From the NCBI RefSeq assembly GCF_027270315.1, contig NZ_CP114413.1, forward strand, positions 4,092,001 to 4,156,000: a stretch of 64,000 nt of DNA. Reading direction: 5' to 3'. Positions 24,942-32,028 of the stretch are shown one piece after another. Both the position numbers and the translations under genes were made by a program. The first letter of the stretch is position 1. Every line of letters starts with the position of its first letter. A model generated the notes under the pieces. It saw only the letters and a program-made list of their open reading frames with translations, was not told the origin of the DNA and did not search any database. This DNA is from Streptomyces cinnabarinus. Its GTDB lineage: Bacteria > Actinomycetota > Actinomycetes > Streptomycetales > Streptomycetaceae.

Positions 24942-24957
24942 ACTGGTCCAGACCGCA
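24942..24957. promoter_or_regulatory. candidate DasR-responsive element (dre)
   Basis: ACTGGTCCAGACCGCA matches 13 of 16 positions of the dre palindrome ACTGGTCTAGACCACT and keeps the TGGTC/AGACC core. DasR is the GlcNAc-responsive GntR regulator of streptomycetes and has been reported to control dmdR1 in S. coelicolor. The site overlaps the 3' side of a TTGACA hexamer, 84 bp before the SIS gene. Confidence 0.55.
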
Positions 24958-25040
24958 CGGTGATCCGCGACACAGATCACGACCGGCACACGACCGGCAC
25001 CCGAACACCAACGGACTTCGCACGGCAAAGGGGCCCGCGC

Positions 25041-25796
25041 ATGAGCGACCGCAAGCTGTCCGGCCAGTTCTTCGACGCCGCGATCGGGCTGCTCCAGCGG
25101 GTCCGCGACGAGGAGGCCGAGAACATCGACTCGGCCGGCGCGCTGCTCGCCGACGCCGTCGCCGGGGGCGGGCGGCTGTTCGCCTTCGGCGCCGGGCACT
25201 CCTCGCTGGCCGCGCAGGACGTCGTATACCGCGCGGGCGGCCTCGCCCTGATGAACCTCCTGGCCGTGCCGGGAGTCGTCGGCGTGGACGTGATGCCCGC
25301 CACGCTCGGTTCCGCCCTGGAGCGGGTCGACGGGCTCGCGGCGGCCGTACTGGACAGCTCACCGCTCCGCGCGGGAGACGTCCTGGTGATCATCTCCCTG
25401 TCCGGACGCAACGCCCTGCCCGTGGAGATGGCCCTCAACGCCCGCGCGCTGGGCGTGAAGGTCATCGGGGTGACATCGGTGGCGTACGCCTCCGAGACGA
25501 AATCGCGGCATGTCTCCGGGACGTTCCTGAAGGACCACTGCGATCTGGTGCTCGACTCCAAGATCCCCGTCGGGGACGCCGAGCTGACCCTGGACACCGT
25601 TCCGGCGCCGTTCGCCCCCGCGTCCACGGTCGTCACCGCCGCCCTGATGCAGGCCGTCATGGCCACGGCCGCCGGCGCCCTGGCCGACCGCGGCATCGAG
25701 CCACCGCTGCTGCGCTCCGGCAATGTGGACGGCGGCCACGAGTGGAACGGGCGCGTGATGGAGCAGTACGGCGACCGGATCTTCTACCAGCGCTGA
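25041..25796 (+). CDS. SIS-domain (sugar isomerase) phosphosugar-binding protein
   Basis: 251-residue SIS-fold protein. Phosphosugar-binding loops are visible as LFAFGAGHSSLAAQDV and VLVIISLSGRNALPVEMA, and the nucleotide-like Rossmann part is VKVIGVTSVAYAS. It resembles the YckF/MurQ-related group acting on or sensing aminosugar phosphates. AAAGGGG precedes the ATG by 7 bp. Being next to a DasR-like site and divergent from dmdR1, it may tie N-acetylglucosamine metabolism to iron control. Substrate and direction of reaction are unknown. Confidence 0.88.
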   Translation: MSDRKLSGQFFDAAIGLLQRVRDEEAENIDSAGALLADAVAGGGRLFAFGAGHSSLAAQDVVYRAGGLALMNLLAVPGVVGVDVMPATLGSALERVDGLAAAVLDSSPLRAGDVLVIISLSGRNALPVEMALNARALGVKVIGVTSVAYASETKSRHVSGTFLKDHCDLVLDSKIPVGDAELTLDTVPAPFAPASTVVTAALMQAVMATAAGALADRGIEPPLLRSGNVDGGHEWNGRVMEQYGDRIFYQR

Positions 25797-25800
25797 ACCC

Positions 25801-27198
25801 TCACAGAGCGCTCGCCAGGTCCAGGGCGGTAGCGATGCGCGCCGCCACATCCTCCGCGTACGTCGCATCGGAGCGCTCGAAGGGACTACGGCCGCCCCCG
25901 CGCAGGAACGTGACGACGCCCAGGGTCCGGCCCCGGCTGCGCAGGACCGCGCACAGGGCGTGCACCGAGTCGGACGGCCACCGGCGGGCCTCGGCCCACA
26001 GACGGGCCTGCTCCGGCGGAACGGTGCCGACACTGGCCCGGACCGACCCCGCGCGGGCCACGCACTGGAGCGCCGGATGGCCCTCCGGGTAACGCACGGG
26101 CAGGCCCGCGGCGCCGGTCGGCAGGCTGGGTCCCGGCGGCCCCGAAGGCGTCGCCGCCGCCCTCACCAGGCGGACCTGCCCGGCCGCGTCCGCGTCGCCG
26201 AGCGAGCCGCCCGCGACCCGGTCGATCAAGGCGTGGTCGGCGAACCCGGCGAGCGCGAAGTCCAGGTGGACGGTGGCCGCCTCCGCCGGGTCCTCGCACT
26301 CCGCCGCGGCCCGCGCGGCCCGGTGCAGCTGGTTGGTGCGGAACCGCAGCAGCGCCGCCTCCTGCTCGCCCTGCTTCGCCTCGGTCACGTCCTGGAAGAG
26401 CCAGCCCACACCCAGCGGCACCGGCTCCTCGGCCAGCGGCGAGGCCAGCCGGACGAACCCACAGCGCCAGCAGCGCCGCTGTTCGCCCTCCGGGGTGCGC
26501 ACACTGACCCAGATCTCGGCGGGCGCGGGCGGCGCGCCCTCGGCGAGGACATGGGTGAGCGCGCTCTCCAGCTCCTCGACGCCCTGCGCGAGCAGTTCGC
26601 CCAGCGGACGGCCCAGGGCGGACGTACGGCCGATACCCAGGGCGCGGGCGGCGTGGGCGTTGACGACGGCGGGACGCAGGTCGGCGTCGACGAGGACGAC
26701 ACCCCAGGAGGCGTCCTCGAAGAGGGCCTCACTGAGCGCGATGGAGCGCTCCAGGTCGATCTGGGCGTGCACCTCGCTGAACGCGCAGTACACGCCGGCG
26801 GGCTTGCCGTCGGGCCCGCGTACGGCCGCGGACTGGGTCCGCACGAGCACCCGACCGCCGTCCTTGGTGAGCAGCGCGAACTCGTGCACCTGCCGCCCCG
26901 GAGCGTCCATGGCGGACATCAGCCGCCCCTCGACCTCCTCGGCGTCGGCACTGCGCACGGCCCAGTCGGCGAACCCCTGCCGCCCCACGGCCTCGGCGGC
27001 GGTCCAGCCGAGGATGCGCTCGGCCTCACGGTTCCAGTGGGTGACGACGCCGCCCGCGTCGAAGGCGCACAAGGCCGCGTCCATGCCGTCCAGCAACGCG
27101 GCGAGCAGGTCGGAGCCGCCCGAGCCCTCGGGGCCGGGACCCTCTGGCTCGTCCGGCCCCAGCTCGTCGGTGGTCCCACTACGCCGGGAAGCACTCAC
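25801..27198 (-). CDS. PAS/GAF sensory protein without a visible output domain
   Basis: 465-residue signalling protein. The first PAS domain is at about residues 25-145 (MDAALCAFDAGGVVTHWNREAERILGW), the second at about 150-270 (ALFEDASWGVVLVDADLRPAVVNAHAARALGIG), and a GAF-like domain runs from 290 to the end (FVRDQ-type fold with CAVLRSRGRTLGVVTFLRGG). There is no kinase, PP2C, GGDEF or HTH domain, so it must act through a partner. The GTG at 27198 is chosen over upstream ATGs because AGGGGG precedes it by 5 bp. It is convergent with the SIS gene, whose stop is only 4 bp away. Confidence 0.85.
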   Translation of the reverse strand: MSASRRSGTTDELGPDEPEGPGPEGSGGSDLLAALLDGMDAALCAFDAGGVVTHWNREAERILGWTAAEAVGRQGFADWAVRSADAEEVEGRLMSAMDAPGRQVHEFALLTKDGGRVLVRTQSAAVRGPDGKPAGVYCAFSEVHAQIDLERSIALSEALFEDASWGVVLVDADLRPAVVNAHAARALGIGRTSALGRPLGELLAQGVEELESALTHVLAEGAPPAPAEIWVSVRTPEGEQRRCWRCGFVRLASPLAEEPVPLGVGWLFQDVTEAKQGEQEAALLRFRTNQLHRAARAAAECEDPAEAATVHLDFALAGFADHALIDRVAGGSLGDADAAGQVRLVRAAATPSGPPGPSLPTGAAGLPVRYPEGHPALQCVARAGSVRASVGTVPPEQARLWAEARRWPSDSVHALCAVLRSRGRTLGVVTFLRGGGRSPFERSDATYAEDVAARIATALDLASAL

Positions 27199-27341
27199 CT
27201 GGACCCCCTGCCAAGCCGCGTCCGCACGCATACGGTGCGGCGGTTCGCCCACTAACAATCATTCAACTCGAACGTGACGCAGCGCACATCGGCTTCCCGC
27301 AAGATTGAGGGAATCGTTGCTTGCCGGAGACGTCGTACCAC

Positions 27342-27788
27342 TCAATCCTCAAGCCCGAATGTGAGCCACACTTCAGTCTCGTCCTCGGGCGCGACATACC
27401 GCTCCACCTCGACGAACCCCCGCGCCTCGGCGAACCGCACCCCGTCACCGTTGGCCGCCAGCACGACGGTCCGGATCCCCCGCGCCCCGAGCCCCCGCGC
27501 ATGGGCGAGACAGTGCTCGTACAGAGCGTGCCCGAACCCCCGCCCCCGGAACTCGGGCAGCACCCGCGCGATGACGATCGCGACCGCACCCTCCCCATCC
27601 GGCGGCCGCACGGTCGAGCACCCGACCAGCACGTCCCCGAGATACGCGTTCTCCAGCCGATGCCGCCCACTGCGCTCCCGCACCTCATCGGCGCTCAGCT
27701 CGTCCGGCGGCACGATGACGTTGTGGACGTACCGCCACTGCTCCAGCATGCGCTCGCCGGCAACCACCTCGACCCGAAGATCATCCAT
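27342..27788 (-). CDS. GNAT-family N-acetyltransferase
   Basis: 148-residue acetyl-CoA-dependent transferase. The acetyl-CoA-binding motif A is ARVLPEFRGRGFGHALYEH, and the C-terminal GVRFAEARGFVEVERYV fits the fold. The substrate is unknown. Its upstream region is shared with the rightward promoter at 27838-27866, so the two transcripts diverge. Confidence 0.9.
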   Translation of the reverse strand: MDDLRVEVVAGERMLEQWRYVHNVIVPPDELSADEVRERSGRHRLENAYLGDVLVGCSTVRPPDGEGAVAIVIARVLPEFRGRGFGHALYEHCLAHARGLGARGIRTVVLAANGDGVRFAEARGFVEVERYVAPEDETEVWLTFGLED

Positions 27789-27837
27789 CCCCGCCACCTT
27801 CCCATGCCGCGTACACCTCAACCTCAGGAAAAAGCGG

Positions 27838-27866
27838 TTGATCCGGTCGCCGGCGGTTCCTAGTGT
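27838..27866 (+). promoter_or_regulatory. near-consensus housekeeping promoter
   Basis: TTGATC, exactly 17 bp, then TAGTGT: a good HrdB-type promoter, much better than most in this genus. The start should be near 27872, inside GTGTGTGGTGCACAC (27863-27877), whose GTGTG/CACAC arms could be an operator over the -10. It reads toward the structured RNA, the leader peptide and the oxygenase. Confidence 0.6.
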
Positions 27867-27871
27867 GTGGT

Positions 27872-28090
27872 GCACACAAGAAGGGAGGTGGTTCGGCAGA
27901 TGTATGGAAACCGGACGCGTGAGGTGGCTGCGGGCTAGCGGCCCGACACCCCGCAAGTGCGGTGCCGGACCAGTGCGTGAAAGATGCGCGCAGCCGGCCC
28001 AATCCCAAGCAGTCACCCGACCCGCGAGCTCGCCGGTACGTCCGGCCGGCCCTTCCGCCCTGGCGGAGGACCCGAGCTCGCGGGTCGTCT
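27872..28090 (+). ncRNA. candidate structured RNA or attenuating leader
   Basis: Predicted transcript from the promoter at 27838-27866. Structural elements in order: a long Shine-Dalgarno AAGGGAGGTG at 27881-27890; a stable stem at 27940-27971 (GGCCCGA with CCGGACC outside, CCGC/GCGG inside on an AAGT loop); a small stem GTGCGT/ATGCGC at 27973-27989; and a long-range stem with 14-bp perfect arms GACCCGCGAGCTCG (28019-28032) and CGAGCTCGCGGGTC (28073-28086) enclosing a TCCGCC/GGCGGA hairpin. I do not recognise a named riboswitch or housekeeping RNA. It may be a cis-regulatory leader of the oxygenase gene or a separate small RNA. Confidence 0.45.
27900..27938 (+). CDS. possible 12-residue upstream peptide
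   Basis: ATG to TAG encoding MYGNRTREVAAG, with AAGGGAGGTG nearly fully complementary to the 16S tail and 11 nt between GGAGG and the ATG. The stop lies directly at the base of the 27940-27971 stem, so ribosomes finishing it would contact that stem. Such coupling is typical of attenuators. The peptide itself has no recognisable run of one regulatory amino acid. Confidence 0.35.
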   Translation: MYGNRTREVAAG

Positions 28091-28178
28091 GCGTTCCCGG
28101 CCGCATTCCCGGGGCGGAGGATCTTCGGGTGTGATGTGTGCCATCGGGGAAATCTTCGGTGCGCAGTACGCTGGGGGC

Positions 28179-28253
28179 ATGATTTCGCTCGTTCGACGCC
28201 GCCACGTGGACTTCGTCCGCGTCACGAGCATGGGCTGTCGGCGCTCTGTCTGA
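28179..28253 (+). CDS. putative cysteine-type leader peptide
   Basis: 24-residue peptide beginning MISLVRRRHVDF and ending in VTSMGCRRSV. The RRHVD...R..S..C pattern is that of actinobacterial cis-regulatory leader peptides found upstream of sulfur- and cysteine-linked genes. GGGGG lies just before the ATG. It is 45 bp upstream of the oxygenase gene on the same strand. Ribosome stalling at the single Cys or at the Arg codons would couple downstream expression to amino-acid supply. The peptide frame is open for 65 codons upstream, but the family pattern sets this start. Confidence 0.65.
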   Translation: MISLVRRRHVDFVRVTSMGCRRSV

Positions 28254-28297
28254 TCCAGAGCCCCTTTCCCTCCCTCTCTTCTTCGCGGGACACAGTC

Positions 28298-29284
28298 ATG
28301 TCGTCGTACCAGCAGCTTCCGATCATTGATCTCACCGCCCCTGATCTGCATGCGCGGCTGCACAGTGCCGCCCATGACGTGGGGTTCTTCCAGCTCGTCG
28401 GGCATGGTGTCGGTGCCGAGGAGACCGAGCGGCTTCTGTCCGCCATGCGGAGGTTCTTCGCCCTGCCCGAGGCCGAGCGGCTCGCGCTCGACAACATCAA
28501 CTCGCCCCACTTCCGCGGCTACACCCGCACCGGGGACGAGCGGACGGGTGGGGCGCGGGACTGGCGGGATCAGCTCGATATCGGGGCCGAGCGGGCCGCC
28601 CGGGTTCCGGGGCCCGCAGACGCGCCGTACTGGTGGCTTCAGGGGCCGAATCAGTGGCCCGCCGCGCTTCCCGAGCTGCGTGCCGCCGCGCTCGCCTGGG
28701 TCGAGCGGCTCAGTGCCGTCGCTCAGCGGCTGCTGCGTGAGCTGCTCGTCGCCATCGGGGCGCCCGCCGACTTCTACGACCCCATCTTCGGCGAGCACGC
28801 CCACCCGCATCTCAAGCTCGTCCGGTATCCGGGGAGCGCCTCGGACGGTGGCGATCAGGGTGTGGGCGCCCACAAGGACTACGGCTTTCTGACGCTGCTG
28901 CTTCAGGACCAGGTCGGTGGGCTTCAGGTGCAGCGGGCCGATGGGTTCTTTCACGACGTACCGCCGCTGCCCGGCGCCTTCGTCGTCAATCTTGGTGAGC
29001 TGCTGGAGGTGGCCACCCATGGCTATCTCATCGCCACCAATCACCGGGTCGTCTCCCCGCCGGGGGCCACCGAGCGGTTCTCGGTGCCGTTCTTCTACAA
29101 CCCGCGGCTGGACGCGCGCGTGGAGCCGGTTCCCTTCCCGTACGCCTCCAGTGCGCCGGGCATCACCGCCGACCCCGGCAACCCGCTCTTCGCGGAGTAC
29201 GGCTACAACGAGCTGAAGGGCAAGCTGCGGGCGCATCCGTTGGTGGCTGAGCGTCATCACTCGGGGCTGCTGACGCCCGCGTGA
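28298..29284 (+). CDS. isopenicillin N synthase-family Fe(II) oxygenase
   Basis: 328-residue non-haem iron oxygenase of the IPNS/2-oxoglutarate-dependent family. Iron ligands are visible in GAHKDYGFLTLL (His-x-Asp) and ATNHRVVSP (distal His), with the co-substrate motif RFSVPFF (Arg-x-Ser). The N-terminus LPIIDLTAP is a family hallmark. It should catalyse an O2-dependent oxidation or desaturation; true IPNS activity is unlikely without beta-lactam genes nearby. It lies downstream of a cysteine-type leader peptide and a structured leader, so expression is probably attenuated. A strong hairpin follows. Confidence 0.9.
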   Translation: MSSYQQLPIIDLTAPDLHARLHSAAHDVGFFQLVGHGVGAEETERLLSAMRRFFALPEAERLALDNINSPHFRGYTRTGDERTGGARDWRDQLDIGAERAARVPGPADAPYWWLQGPNQWPAALPELRAAALAWVERLSAVAQRLLRELLVAIGAPADFYDPIFGEHAHPHLKLVRYPGSASDGGDQGVGAHKDYGFLTLLLQDQVGGLQVQRADGFFHDVPPLPGAFVVNLGELLEVATHGYLIATNHRVVSPPGATERFSVPFFYNPRLDARVEPVPFPYASSAPGITADPGNPLFAEYGYNELKGKLRAHPLVAERHHSGLLTPA

Positions 29285-29289
29285 GTGTG

Positions 29290-29321
29290 CGGAAGGGCGC
29301 CCGGGGCGGGGCGCCCTTCCG
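29290..29321. terminator. bidirectional terminator hairpin
   Basis: GGAAGGGCGCCC and GGGCGCCCTTCC (12 bp perfect, extendable by C-G) around a 6-nt loop, between the convergent oxygenase and citrate synthase genes. Confidence 0.8.
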
Positions 29322-29327
29322 GCTCTC

Positions 29328-30428
29328 TCAGTGCGCGATGTCCCCGTAGCCCTCGATCTCCCGGGGGTCCCGGGAGCCCGGACCGATGTAGCGGGCGGAC
29401 GGCCGTACCAGGCGTCCGGTCCGCTTCTGTTCCAGGATGTGCGCCGACCAGCCCGCGGTGCGCGCGCAGGTGAACATCGATGTGAACATGTGCGCCGGCA
29501 CCTGGGCGAAGTCGAGCACGATCGCCGCCCAGAACTCGACGTTGGTGGCCAGCACCCGGTCGGGGCGGCGGGCGTGGAGTTCGGCGAGCGCGGCCTTCTC
29601 CAGTGCCTCGGCCACCTCGAACCGCGGCGCGCCCAGCTCGCGCGCCGTGCGCCGCAGCACTCGCGCGCGCGGGTCCTCGGCGCGGTAGACCCGGTGTCCG
29701 AAGCCCATGAGCCGCTCGCCCTTGTCGAGGGCCTGCTTGACGTACGCCTCGGCGTCGCCGGTGCGCTCGATCTCCTCGATCATGTAGAGCACGCGGGAGG
29801 GGGCTCCGCCGTGCAGCGGTCCGGACATGGCTCCTACGGCGCCGGAGAGCGCCGCCGCCACGTCGGCGCCGGTGGAGGCGATGACCCGCGCGGTGAACGT
29901 GGACGCGTTCATGCCGTGCTCGGCGGCGGAGGTCCAGTAGGCGTCGACGGCGGCGACGTGCTTGGGGTCCGGCTCGCCCCGCCAGCGGATCATGAAGCGC
30001 TCGACGACGGACTGCGCCTTGTCGATCTCGCGCTGCGGAACCATGGGGAGGCCCTGTCCGCGCGCGGACTGGGCGACGTAGGACAGGGCCATCACGGCGG
30101 CGCGCGCGAGGTCGTCGCGGGCCTGTTCGGCATCGATGTCGAGCAGGGGTTTCAGGCCCCATACGGGCGCCAGCATGGCCAGCGCGGACTGCACGTCGAC
30201 GCGGATGTCGCCGGAGTGCACCGGGATCGGGAACGGCTCGGCGGGCGGCAGTCCGGGGTTGAAGGCCCCGTCGACGAGCAGGCCCCAGACGTTGCCGAAC
30301 GAGACGTGGCCGACGAGGTCCTCGATGTCGACGCCCCGGTACCTGAGTGCGCCGCCCTCCTTGTCGGGTTCGGCGATCTCCGTCTCGAACGCGACGACTC
30401 CTTCGAGTCCGGGTACGAAGTCGGACAT
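29328..30428 (-). CDS. citrate synthase family protein (bacterial short type)
   Basis: 366-residue citrate synthase homologue condensing an acyl-CoA, normally acetyl-CoA, with oxaloacetate. Active-site regions are EHGMNASTFTARV, AMSGPLHGGAPSRV with the catalytic His, and MGFGHRVYRAEDPRARVL. The C-terminal RPSARYIGPG is also conserved. Length matches the small Gram-positive type rather than the 430-residue hexameric type. Streptomycetes carry several paralogues, so this may be a secondary enzyme or a 2-methylcitrate synthase. The upstream region has paired GAGTGCCAC elements. Confidence 0.92.
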   Translation of the reverse strand: MSDFVPGLEGVVAFETEIAEPDKEGGALRYRGVDIEDLVGHVSFGNVWGLLVDGAFNPGLPPAEPFPIPVHSGDIRVDVQSALAMLAPVWGLKPLLDIDAEQARDDLARAAVMALSYVAQSARGQGLPMVPQREIDKAQSVVERFMIRWRGEPDPKHVAAVDAYWTSAAEHGMNASTFTARVIASTGADVAAALSGAVGAMSGPLHGGAPSRVLYMIEEIERTGDAEAYVKQALDKGERLMGFGHRVYRAEDPRARVLRRTARELGAPRFEVAEALEKAALAELHARRPDRVLATNVEFWAAIVLDFAQVPAHMFTSMFTCARTAGWSAHILEQKRTGRLVRPSARYIGPGSRDPREIEGYGDIAH

Positions 30429-30738
30429 CAGGCGGCTCCCTCGTGATTCGTGCGACAGATGGTGTTGTCGGGGGATGGTGCGGACCGTGTCGGGTCTGGT
30501 GCGGCAGGGGCGGCTCGCGCCCGGTGGATCCGCGGTCGTGGCTCGAAGGACTCGCGGTCCTGGGCGGTACCCCAGTGATTCCCGGCTGGCGGTCACCCAA
30601 CCGAGGCGGCACCAGAACGATATCCCCGAGTGCCACCTTTGGGGAGTAGTTGCGGCACTGAGTGCCACGCAGTGATGAAGGACACCGTGCCGGACGGACC
30701 GTGCCGAACGGGCCGTGCGGATACGGCAAGATGACCGC
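30429..30738. other. divergent gap between citrate synthase and pdxH
   Basis: 310 bp without a gene. The one notable structure is the GAGTGCCAC repeat/palindrome at 30628-30668. Nearest pdxH there is a run of CGTGCCGGACGG/CGTGCCGAACGG near-repeats. I saw no terminator. Confidence 0.5.
30628..30668. promoter_or_regulatory. paired repeat operator candidate upstream of citrate synthase
   Basis: Two direct copies of GAGTGCCAC (30628-30636 and 30660-30668) spaced 32 bp, three helical turns. The second is embedded in the perfect palindrome GGCACTGAGTGCC (30654-30666). It lies 200-240 bp upstream of the citrate synthase start and 70-110 bp upstream of pdxH. Confidence 0.45.
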
Positions 30739-31407
30739 GTGACCGACCGAGACGCCGTACCGCCGGATCCCGCCGCGATGCGCAAGCAGTACCGGGCCGC
30801 GGGCCTCGCCGAGAACGAGTTGCCCGCCACTCCGGTGGAGCAGTTCGCGCGCTGGTTCAAGCAGGCCGCGAGCGAGGCTCATCTGTTCGAGCCGAACGCC
30901 ATGGTCGTCTCCACCGCGGACGCCGAGGGCCACCCCAGCTCGCGCACGGTGCTGCTGAAGCAGTTCGACGAGCAGGGCTTCGTCTTCTACACCAATTACG
31001 GCTCCCGCAAGGGGCGTGACCTGGCCGAGAACCCGTACGTCTCGCTGCTGTTCCCCTGGCACCAGATGGCCCGCCAGGTCATCGTGCAGGGCATCGCGCG
31101 GCGTACCGGGCGGGACGAGACGGCCGCCTACTTCCGGACCCGCCCGCACGGCTCCCAGCTCGGCGCCTGGGCCAGCGAGCAGTCCGCGGTGATCCCCACC
31201 CGGGCCGATCTGGACGCCTCGTACGCCGAGCTGACCGCCCGCTACCCGGAGGGCGAGCAGGTGCCGGTGCCGCCGGACTGGGGCGGTTTCCGGGTGGCCC
31301 CGCAGTCGGTGGAGTTCTGGCAGGGCCGTGAGAACCGGCTGCACGACCGGTTGCGGTACGTCACCCAGGCGGACGGAAGCTGGCGGGTGGAGCGGCTCAG
31401 TCCTTGA
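30739..31407 (+). CDS. pdxH: pyridoxamine 5'-phosphate oxidase
   Basis: 222-residue FMN enzyme oxidising pyridoxamine or pyridoxine 5'-phosphate to PLP. Recognisable blocks are NAMVVSTADAEGHPSSRTVLLKQ, FVFYTNYGSRKGRDLAENP and the C-terminal PQSVEFWQGRENRLHDRL, which forms the FMN/PLP site. The GTG at 30739 (VTDRDAVPP) fits the usual length; an in-frame GTG 24 bp earlier is possible. It is convergent with the TetR gene across a duplicated short hairpin. Confidence 0.95.
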   Translation: MTDRDAVPPDPAAMRKQYRAAGLAENELPATPVEQFARWFKQAASEAHLFEPNAMVVSTADAEGHPSSRTVLLKQFDEQGFVFYTNYGSRKGRDLAENPYVSLLFPWHQMARQVIVQGIARRTGRDETAAYFRTRPHGSQLGAWASEQSAVIPTRADLDASYAELTARYPEGEQVPVPPDWGGFRVAPQSVEFWQGRENRLHDRLRYVTQADGSWRVERLSP

Positions 31408-31430
31408 GCGGGCCGCTCAGTCCTTGAGCG
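31395..31430. repeat. direct 16-bp duplication at convergent gene ends
   Basis: GCTCAGTCCTTGAGCG occurs at 31395-31410 and again at 31415-31430. Each copy forms a small GCTCA/TGAGC hairpin. The first contains the pdxH stop codon and the second the TetR stop codon, so a local duplication shaped both gene ends. Confidence 0.7.
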
Positions 31431-32028
31431 TGCGGTCCAGCAGGGCGGCCCACTGGGCCACGACCCGCTCGCGCCGCGCCTTGTCGTCCGTCAGCAGGTT
31501 GGCGAGGCCCAGTCCGCGGGCCATGTCCAGCAGGCCCTGCACGGTCTCGCGTACGCCGGGCTCGGACTCGTCCGCGCCGAGCAGGTCCACGGCGATACGG
31601 TGCGTCTCGCGGCCGACGCGGGCCTCCAGCTCGGTCACCCTCGGGCGCAGCTGCTCCTCGTTGGAGGCGGCGACCCACAGATGCAGCGCGGCCCGGAAGA
31701 GCGGGCCGGTGTAGAGGTCGACCAGGGCCGCCACCACGGCCCGCCGGTCCTCGGCGGGGCCTTCCGGGAACAGGGCGCGCAGGGCGGTGGAGCGTTCCTC
31801 GGCGACGTACTCGACGGCCGCCGTGAAGAGGTCTTCGCGGGTCGGGAAGTGGTGTTGCGCGGCGCCCCGGGAGACGCCCGCGCGTTCGGCGACGACGGAC
31901 ACCGTGGAGCCCGCCCAGCCGTGTTCGGCGAGGCAGGACACCGCGGCTTCCAGGAGCCGCTGCCGGGTGGCCCGGCTGCGGTCCTGCTTGGGAACGCGGT
32001 CGCGTTCCGCCGTACTCACACCACCCAT
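31417..32028 (-). CDS. TetR-family transcriptional regulator of the carboxylase operon
   Basis: 203-residue TetR repressor. The N-terminal helix-turn-helix spans about residues 20-65 (AAVSCLAEHGWAGSTVSVVAERAGVSRGAAQHHFPTREDL), and the C-terminal ligand domain is less conserved. It is the last gene of the eight-gene leftward operon, overlapping the enoyl-CoA hydratase. A GTG at 32019 gives a clean GTGA overlap and may be the real start. The probable operator is the 26-bp palindrome at 41535-41560 in front of the operon, giving autoregulation. The inducer is likely an acyl-CoA of the pathway. Confidence 0.9.
   Translation of the reverse strand: MGGVSTAERDRVPKQDRSRATRQRLLEAAVSCLAEHGWAGSTVSVVAERAGVSRGAAQHHFPTREDLFTAAVEYVAEERSTALRALFPEGPAEDRRAVVAALVDLYTGPLFRAALHLWVAASNEEQLRPRVTELEARVGRETHRIAVDLLGADESEPGVRETVQGLLDMARGLGLANLLTDDKARRERVVAQWAALLDRTLKD

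Larger units (their letters stand above)
24724..25040. other. divergent dmdR1/SIS control region
   Basis: 317 bp without a gene. It contains a triple 10-bp tandem repeat (24861-24890), a TTGACA hexamer at 24932-24937, and a DasR-like palindrome at 24942-24957. I saw no iron box of the TTAGGTTAGGCTAACCTAA type here. Confidence 0.55.

Noticed and set aside
28298..29284. True isopenicillin N synthase
   Set aside because: The fold matches the wider family, but no ACV synthetase or other beta-lactam gene is in the window, so only family membership is claimed.
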